Shown piece by piece: positions 59,384 through 64,000 of a stretch of 64,000 nt of DNA. Numbering within the stretch: position 1 is the stretch's first letter; each line of letters opens with the position of its first letter. Source of the DNA: Flavobacteriales bacterium (lineage in GTDB: Bacteria; Bacteroidota; Bacteroidia; Flavobacteriales_C; GCA-002722245); NCBI GenBank assembly GCA_002722245.1, contig PBLA01000027.1:62001-126000 (forward strand), read 5' to 3'. The translations under genes were made by a program, and so were the position numbers. The notes below the pieces were generated by a model. It ran no database searches. It was not told where the DNA came from and was given only the letters and a program-made list of their open reading frames with translations.

Positions 59384-60883
59384 GTGAAGAGATTATTATC
59401 ATTATTTTTTATTGTTTTCAGCACCTTTGTTCAAGGTCAAATTGAATTGTCTCAACCTGATCAAGAACAATTAGATCGACTACAAAATTTGGGTAATGTT
59501 GCTTCTGTGTTACTGGATACGGTAATCACTTTTTTGCCTAATAATAATATCCAAGTGTCTGCTGAAAATGCAGAGTCGATTAATTTATATTTTGAGAAGT
59601 TCAGGCTTGTACCTGGAAGTAAGTTATCCATTTTTGACCAAAATCATAAATTTGTATTTGAATATACTGAGCAATCTAATTCGGATGGTGGTGCTTTTGC
59701 GATCCCCCCTGTAAAGGGTGAAAAAATTGTTTTAGAGTATTCGGGTGATCTTTTTCACTCGGAAATTGTTATTAGTCAAGTGGGCTATTTCTTTAAAAAA
59801 AATGAGGATGTTCAAAACTCAGGTTTTTGCCAAGTCGATATAAATTGTTCAGAGGGCAACCAATGGCAGGATGAAAAAAAAGGGATTATTCGTCTTTTGC
59901 TAAAAAAAAGTAGTACTACAGTGTACTGTTCGGGATCATTAATGAATAATACTGCACAAGATTGTCGCCCTTATATTCTCTCTGCAGATCATTGTATTGC
60001 GGGAGTTTCTGAAAGTGGTTTGGAGCAGTCAATCGCATTAATAAATTATGAAAACAAAAACTGTAATGCGGATGTTTCTCAATCTGATGTCGCGCTAACG
60101 GGATTAAAAAAACGTGCGTCTTCAAACTTCAGTGGTGGTTCTGATTTTTTGTTATTGGAATTGAATGAAGATATCCCTTCTGAATATCAAGTATACTACA
60201 ATGGTTGGGAGATGGTTGAAGATACATTTAATAGCGGTGTTTCCATCCATCATCCCAAAGGAGATGTTAAGAAAATTTCAACGTATAGTACCATGTTAGT
60301 TACTCCAAATGTTGATGACCTACTCAATTCAGCCTATTGGGAGGTTATTTGGCAAGAAACAAATAATGGGCATGGTGTAACAGAAACAGGGAGCTCTGGG
60401 GCACCAATTTTCAATCAAAGACATTTAGTAGTAGGCTATTTATCTGTTGGTTTATCATTTTGTACAAAACCAAATGAACCTGACTATTACGGAAAATTAA
60501 GTTATGCATGGGAGGAAAGTCCTGATTCTTCAAAAAGGTTAGACGTTTGGTTAGATCCAATCAACACGAATCAAACGACATTAATAGGAAGCTATTACCC
60601 TTGTGATGATAGTATTCCAAAGAGTGAAAGGGAGTTTATCCAAAATGATTTTCAAGTTCGTTTTTCGGAACATAAATTACATGTAACAATGTTTCAGAAT
60701 CATGCAAAGCAGATGGTGATTGAACTAATTAATCTTGAGGGTAAAACGATAGTTTCAAAAAGATTTAACTCAAAAGTAATTGATGAATATTTAGATTTAA
60801 CGAAACTTAGTCAAGGCCTTTATTTTTTAAAAATAACCGAAAATAATCGACAAAGAATTGAACGATTTGCTGTGTTCAATTAG
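59384..60883 (+). CDS. Trypsin-like serine protease exported by the type IX secretion system
   Basis: 499 residues. A GTG start gives a signal peptide (1-18, cleavage near VQGQ). An N-terminal region (20-145) precedes a chymotrypsin-fold protease with the triad His203 (SADHCIAG), Asp254 (GGSDFLLLEL) and Ser338 (TGSSGAPIF). Cysteine pairs suggest disulfides, as in lysyl endopeptidases. The C-terminus (about 425-499) is a T9SS type A sorting domain with IELINLEGKTI, GLYFLKI and a final aromatic strand, which directs transport across the outer membrane and is then removed. It is divergent from the response regulator. Confidence 0.9.
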   Translation: MKRLLSLFFIVFSTFVQGQIELSQPDQEQLDRLQNLGNVASVLLDTVITFLPNNNIQVSAENAESINLYFEKFRLVPGSKLSIFDQNHKFVFEYTEQSNSDGGAFAIPPVKGEKIVLEYSGDLFHSEIVISQVGYFFKKNEDVQNSGFCQVDINCSEGNQWQDEKKGIIRLLLKKSSTTVYCSGSLMNNTAQDCRPYILSADHCIAGVSESGLEQSIALINYENKNCNADVSQSDVALTGLKKRASSNFSGGSDFLLLELNEDIPSEYQVYYNGWEMVEDTFNSGVSIHHPKGDVKKISTYSTMLVTPNVDDLLNSAYWEVIWQETNNGHGVTETGSSGAPIFNQRHLVVGYLSVGLSFCTKPNEPDYYGKLSYAWEESPDSSKRLDVWLDPINTNQTTLIGSYYPCDDSIPKSEREFIQNDFQVRFSEHKLHVTMFQNHAKQMVIELINLEGKTIVSKRFNSKVIDEYLDLTKLSQGLYFLKITENNRQRIERFAVFN

Positions 60884-60926
60884 TTTGAGTGATTACCTCA
60901 TAGGTACATTACTTAATAAATTAGGT

Positions 60927-60934
60927 TAAATTTG
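60927..60934 (+). promoter_or_regulatory. -7 promoter box for the men operon
   Basis: TAAATTTG is an exact TAnnTTTG match that ends five bases before the menF ATG at 60940. A start at the usual distance would give a leaderless or almost leaderless mRNA. No TTTG occurs at -33. Confidence 0.4.
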
Positions 60935-60939
60935 CAGCA

Positions 60940-61899
60940 ATGGCTAAGGCTCTCTATAAATTGGCAAATAGTGCAAGCATTAACATCATTGAAGGTGAGT
61001 TTGTAAAAGGAATTGAACCAGGGTTCATATTTGCTGATTTTTCTGGAAATGAGCAATTTACTATTCAGGCAAACAAACGTTCCAAACTATCGGTTGATGA
61101 AGTTAATAGGCTTTCTATAAAAGCGACAACTTCTACGGAATGGGAAACAACTTCTAAGGAAGATTATGATTTTGGTTTTACCATTATTAAGAATGAAATT
61201 GACCATAAGCATATAAGTAAGGCTATTTTATCAAGAAAGAAAGTAATTGATCTTTCCGTTAATGCAATTCAATTATTTTTAGATTTATGTGCATCTTACC
61301 CCGATTCTCATATTTTTTTAACCGAAACATTAGCAGGTGATTTATGGATTGGTGCAACACCAGAAACCTTACTTTCTGAATTTAATGGAGTGTTTGAAAC
61401 GATGTCTTTAGCTGGAACAAAAAAAGAGTTAGAAACTCCTTGGACGGAAAAAGAGTATGAGGAACAACGCATTGTGACCAATTCAATAATTGGAGAACTT
61501 TATAAAGTTAATGTTGATCCTCAATTAAAAGATTTGGAAACCGTTAAAGCTGGAGCGGTTTATCATTTACGTAACCGTATAATATTTAACTGTCAGTATC
61601 CTACAATTGATGTGGCACAAGCACTTCACCCTACTCCAGCTATCTCTGGTTACCCTAAAAATCAAGCAATAGCTACAATAAAAATTGCAGAGAATCATTC
61701 GAGAAATTATTATTGCGGTTTTGGAGGACCTTATAATCAGAATGGTTTAACGCATTTATTTGTCAATTTACGATGTGCCTCCATTTCGCAAAATCAAATT
61801 TGTTTATATGTTGGAGGGGGAATCACTAAACGATCTAAATTGGAGGAGGAATGGGAAGAATGTGAAAAGAAAGCAAAGTCGATTCTTAATTTTCTGTAA
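60940..61899 (+). CDS. menF: Isochorismate synthase (chorismate-binding enzyme)
   Basis: 319 residues, shorter than many members because the N-terminal part is reduced. The chorismate-binding core is intact: LSRKKVIDLSVN, GATPETLLSEFNGVFETMSLAGTKK, EEQRIVTNSII, LHPTPAISGYPK, and GGPYNQNGLTHLFVNLRCASI followed by YVGGGI and WEECEKKAKSIL. It isomerises chorismate to isochorismate, the first step of menaquinone synthesis. menD and menA follow, with 15 bases to menD, so this is the menaquinone operon and not a siderophore or salicylate pathway. Confidence 0.9.
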   Translation: MAKALYKLANSASINIIEGEFVKGIEPGFIFADFSGNEQFTIQANKRSKLSVDEVNRLSIKATTSTEWETTSKEDYDFGFTIIKNEIDHKHISKAILSRKKVIDLSVNAIQLFLDLCASYPDSHIFLTETLAGDLWIGATPETLLSEFNGVFETMSLAGTKKELETPWTEKEYEEQRIVTNSIIGELYKVNVDPQLKDLETVKAGAVYHLRNRIIFNCQYPTIDVAQALHPTPAISGYPKNQAIATIKIAENHSRNYYCGFGGPYNQNGLTHLFVNLRCASISQNQICLYVGGGITKRSKLEEEWEECEKKAKSILNFL

Positions 61900-61914
61900 T
61901 TTTATAGTAAAGTT

Positions 61915-63615
61915 GTGCAATTGGAATTATCGGATAAAATTTTAGTTCGGGATTTAGTGGAGATATGTGCTCAAAAGGGTATCAAGCACGTGGTTATTTC
62001 TTCTGGATCTCGAAATGCCCCATTAATTATCTCTTTTAATCGGCATCCTAATTTTATTTGTCACACGGCAGTGGATGAACGATGTGCTGCTTTTTTTGCT
62101 TTGGGACTTGCTCAGCAGTTGAAACAGCCCGTAGCTATATGCTGTACTTCTGGCTCAGCAGCTTTAAATTATTCACCAGGAATTGTGGAAGCGTATTATC
62201 AAAAAATTCCTCTCCTCGTGTTAACTGCTGATCGACCTCCTGAATGGATTGATCAAATGGATGGTCAAACTATACGGCAGTCAAAAATTTATTCTAATTA
62301 TATAAAAGGATCTTTTGATTTTCCTGTTGATGTGAAAACAGAGGACGATCGATGGTATGCACAGCGTATGGTGAATGAAGCCATCGAGATGACTCAATAT
62401 CCAGAGGCGGGTCCTGTACATATTAATTTACCATTTCGAGAGCCTTTATATGGTGTTAGAAATTATGTTGAGGAAGAACCTCCTAAAATTTATTCAACCA
62501 CAAAAACAAAACTAGAGCTCCCTGAAAATGAAATACGTATACTAAAAGAAGCGTGGAGTAGTTTTGATAAGATATTAGTTATCACTGGACTTCTTCATCC
62601 TAACGAAGAACTTAATGTTGCTTTGAATCAGTTGTCTGAACAGCGAAATGTAGGTATTCTCACAGAAACTACTTCGAATGTTTTCGGCTTAAAGTTTAAT
62701 AGGAGTATTGATCGTTTGATCGCAGGTATTGAAGGAGAAGAAGAGGTGTTTAGGCCTAATCTGCTTGTGACATTGGGAGGGGCAGTTGTAAGTAAAAAAG
62801 TTAAGGCTTATTTGCGTCATTATCAACCGCACGAACACTGGCACATAAACGCATCTAATGATAATGTAGATACTTACCAGTCACTTACGAAAATTATACC
62901 ATTGGCTCCTGAAAAAATTCTTCCATTTTTAAAGGGAGATAAGAAATCAGCATACAGAGATTTATGGTTAAAAAAAGATCATACACTTCAAAAAATTTAT
63001 AATAAGTTTTTAGAACGTATTCCTTTTTGTGATTTAAAAGCATTTGAAATTATTTTTGATTTCATTCCATCAAAAAGTCATCTTCAACTGGCTAATTCAA
63101 CGGTTGTTCGATATAGTAATTTGTTTGATCAACCTACCCTTAAACAGTTTGAATGTTTTAGTAATAGAGGAACAAGTGGTATTGATGGTACCTTAAGTAC
63201 AGCTGTTGGAGCAGCCAAGGCGCTTCCTGATAAAATGATTACGTTGATTACAGGAGATCTTTCATTTTTTTATGATTCAAATGCTCTGTGGATTTCTCCA
63301 CTTCCTAATAATTTGAGGATTATATGTATAAATAATGGGGGAGGAAGTATTTTTAGAATAATTAATGGTCCCTCAGAAATAGATGAGCTTGAATCTTATT
63401 TTGAATCAAAGCATGAATTAAACGCCAAGAATATAGCGAAGACTTTTAATGTTGGTTATTATGGATGTCATTCAAAAGAGGAGTTAAATTTTAATTTAGA
63501 GAAAGTTTATTCAAAAGAAAATAACCAAATTGCTTTAATTGAAGTGTTTACTGATAATGAATTGAATCCATCGGTTTTAAAGCGCTATTTTGAAGAGTTA
63601 AAGTCCAAAAAATGA
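61915..63615 (+). CDS. menD: SEPHCHC synthase MenD
   Basis: 566 residues, a thiamine-diphosphate enzyme that joins isochorismate with the succinic semialdehyde unit from 2-oxoglutarate in menaquinone synthesis. The N-terminal PYR domain has VVISSGSRNAPLIISF and the catalytic-site segment FHTAVDERCAAFFALGLAQ-like sequence (CHTAVDERCAAFFALG). The C-terminal PP domain has ISNRGTSGIDGTLSTAVGAAKA-like sequence (CFSNRGTSGIDGTLSTAVG) and GDLSFFYDSNALW...NNGGGSIF. The GTG start and the TTG two codons later are both possible; menA begins six bases after the stop. Confidence 0.95.
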   Translation: MQLELSDKILVRDLVEICAQKGIKHVVISSGSRNAPLIISFNRHPNFICHTAVDERCAAFFALGLAQQLKQPVAICCTSGSAALNYSPGIVEAYYQKIPLLVLTADRPPEWIDQMDGQTIRQSKIYSNYIKGSFDFPVDVKTEDDRWYAQRMVNEAIEMTQYPEAGPVHINLPFREPLYGVRNYVEEEPPKIYSTTKTKLELPENEIRILKEAWSSFDKILVITGLLHPNEELNVALNQLSEQRNVGILTETTSNVFGLKFNRSIDRLIAGIEGEEEVFRPNLLVTLGGAVVSKKVKAYLRHYQPHEHWHINASNDNVDTYQSLTKIIPLAPEKILPFLKGDKKSAYRDLWLKKDHTLQKIYNKFLERIPFCDLKAFEIIFDFIPSKSHLQLANSTVVRYSNLFDQPTLKQFECFSNRGTSGIDGTLSTAVGAAKALPDKMITLITGDLSFFYDSNALWISPLPNNLRIICINNGGGSIFRIINGPSEIDELESYFESKHELNAKNIAKTFNVGYYGCHSKEELNFNLEKVYSKENNQIALIEVFTDNELNPSVLKRYFEELKSKK

Positions 63616-63621
63616 AAACAT

Positions 63622-64000
63622 ATGTCTACAGTGAAAGACTGGTTGTCCGCATTTAGATTAAGAACTCTTCCTTTAGCATTTTCCTGCATAATAATGGGTA
63701 GTGCAGTTGCTTATCAAAAAGGGTTTTTCAAATGGAATGTTTTTGTACTTTCTATTTTAACGGCTCTTTTTCTTCAAATTTTATCAAACCTAGCAAATGA
63801 TTACGGAGATGCAAAAAAGGGTACAGATAATGAGAATAGAATTGGACCTCTTCGAGCAATTCAGTCTGGATCAATAACTTTAATACAAATGAAAAAGGCT
63901 ATTGTTATTGCTGTTATCCTCAGTTTTGTAAGTGGTCTTTTTTTAATCCTTAATGCGTTTAATTATCAAGCCTTTTGGAATATTGTTTTGTTTGTTCTTT
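63622..64000 (+). CDS. menA: 1,4-dihydroxy-2-naphthoate polyprenyltransferase MenA (partial)
   Basis: The ATG at 63622 opens a frame that runs off the window with no stop in 126 codons. It encodes MSTVKDWLSAFRLRTLPLAFS, a membrane helix, ILTALFLQILSNLANDYGDAKKGTDNENRIGP with the prenyl-diphosphate-binding NDxxD motif, and further helices (IVIAVILSFVSGLFLIL). This is the UbiA/MenA prenyltransferase pattern. MenA attaches the isoprenoid chain to DHNA in the inner membrane. Six bases separate it from menD, so it is the third gene of the operon. Confidence 0.93.
   Translation, partial: MSTVKDWLSAFRLRTLPLAFSCIIMGSAVAYQKGFFKWNVFVLSILTALFLQILSNLANDYGDAKKGTDNENRIGPLRAIQSGSITLIQMKKAIVIAVILSFVSGLFLILNAFNYQAFWNIVLFVL

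Noticed and set aside
1-64000. CRISPR arrays, insertion sequences, integrases or prophage genes
   Set aside because: No regularly spaced repeats, transposase motifs, terminal inverted repeats or phage structural genes were seen. The gene content is core chromosome.

Overview
The window is about 64 kb of low-GC chromosomal DNA from a member of the Bacteroidota, almost certainly order Flavobacteriales (the Crocinitomicaceae/Cryomorphaceae neighbourhood fits, but I cannot fix the genus). The signs are: PorX, the response regulator of the type IX secretion system (T9SS); a secreted protease with a T9SS C-terminal sorting domain; the LpxC-FabZ fusion typical of Bacteroidota; DUF5686 and DUF3127 proteins; the menaquinone pathway; and promoter -7 boxes of the Bacteroidota form TAnnTTTG. 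It reads as ordinary, gene-dense core chromosome: about 61 protein genes, one tRNA, and no insertion sequence, prophage or CRISPR array that I could see.

Layout. 1-2.5 kb: end of a surface-polysaccharide locus (a membrane protein tail, a Wzz-like chain-length protein, an O-antigen polymerase/ligase). 2.5-6.9 kb, minus strand: an alpha/beta hydrolase, an ExbB-ExbD-TonB energy module and the NhaD Na+/H+ antiporter. 6.9-9.6 kb: RecQ convergent with a DUF3127 OB-fold protein that ends in an SSB-type tail. 9.9-16.9 kb: tRNA-Leu, then trigger factor, ClpP, ClpX, a sugar-phosphate isomerase, LipB, a serine hydrolase and a small conserved protein. 16.9-22.4 kb: a TPR protein, glutamate dehydrogenase, a bactofilin-AtpZ-membrane protein cluster, a rhodanese, a protein of unknown function and a hemerythrin. 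22.5-27.3 kb: B12-dependent ribonucleotide reductase, TlyA, a zinc-ribbon-like protein and a methyltransferase.

27.3-33.7 kb, minus strand: a SpoIIE-type phosphatase and the conserved operon HD protein-lpxD-lpxC/fabZ-lpxA-efp. 33.8-37 kb: porX-tsaE-ald. 37-41.2 kb, minus strand: an RluD-type pseudouridine synthase, a PASTA protein, a calcium-motif outer-membrane protein and a LOG-like protein. 41.2-53 kb, minus strand: a long row with asnB, a glycosyltransferase, wza, wzc and rfbC, then a WecA/MraY-like transferase, a lytic transglycosylase and uvrA. 53.1-57.3 kb: an ECF sigma factor with a membrane TonB-like partner, divergent from a DUF5686 outer-membrane protein. 57.3-60.9 kb: an MscS channel, an OmpR-type regulator and the T9SS-exported protease. 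60.9-64 kb: menF-menD-menA, with menA cut by the window edge.

Many genes serve the envelope: lipid A (lpxA/C/D), polysaccharide export and priming, peptidoglycan turnover, TonB energy transfer, T9SS control and envelope-stress-like sigma control. I found no clear novel multi-gene system. The observations most worth checking are an HD-domain gene whose homologous reading frame continues 44 codons upstream with no ATG/GTG/TTG start; an ECF sigma factor coupled to an anti-sigma-like protein that carries a TonB C-terminus; an in-phase repeat array before the OmpR-type regulator; two inverted repeats before clpP; a short ORF with its own terminator before tlyA; and an atpZ-type leader cluster not followed by ATP synthase genes.
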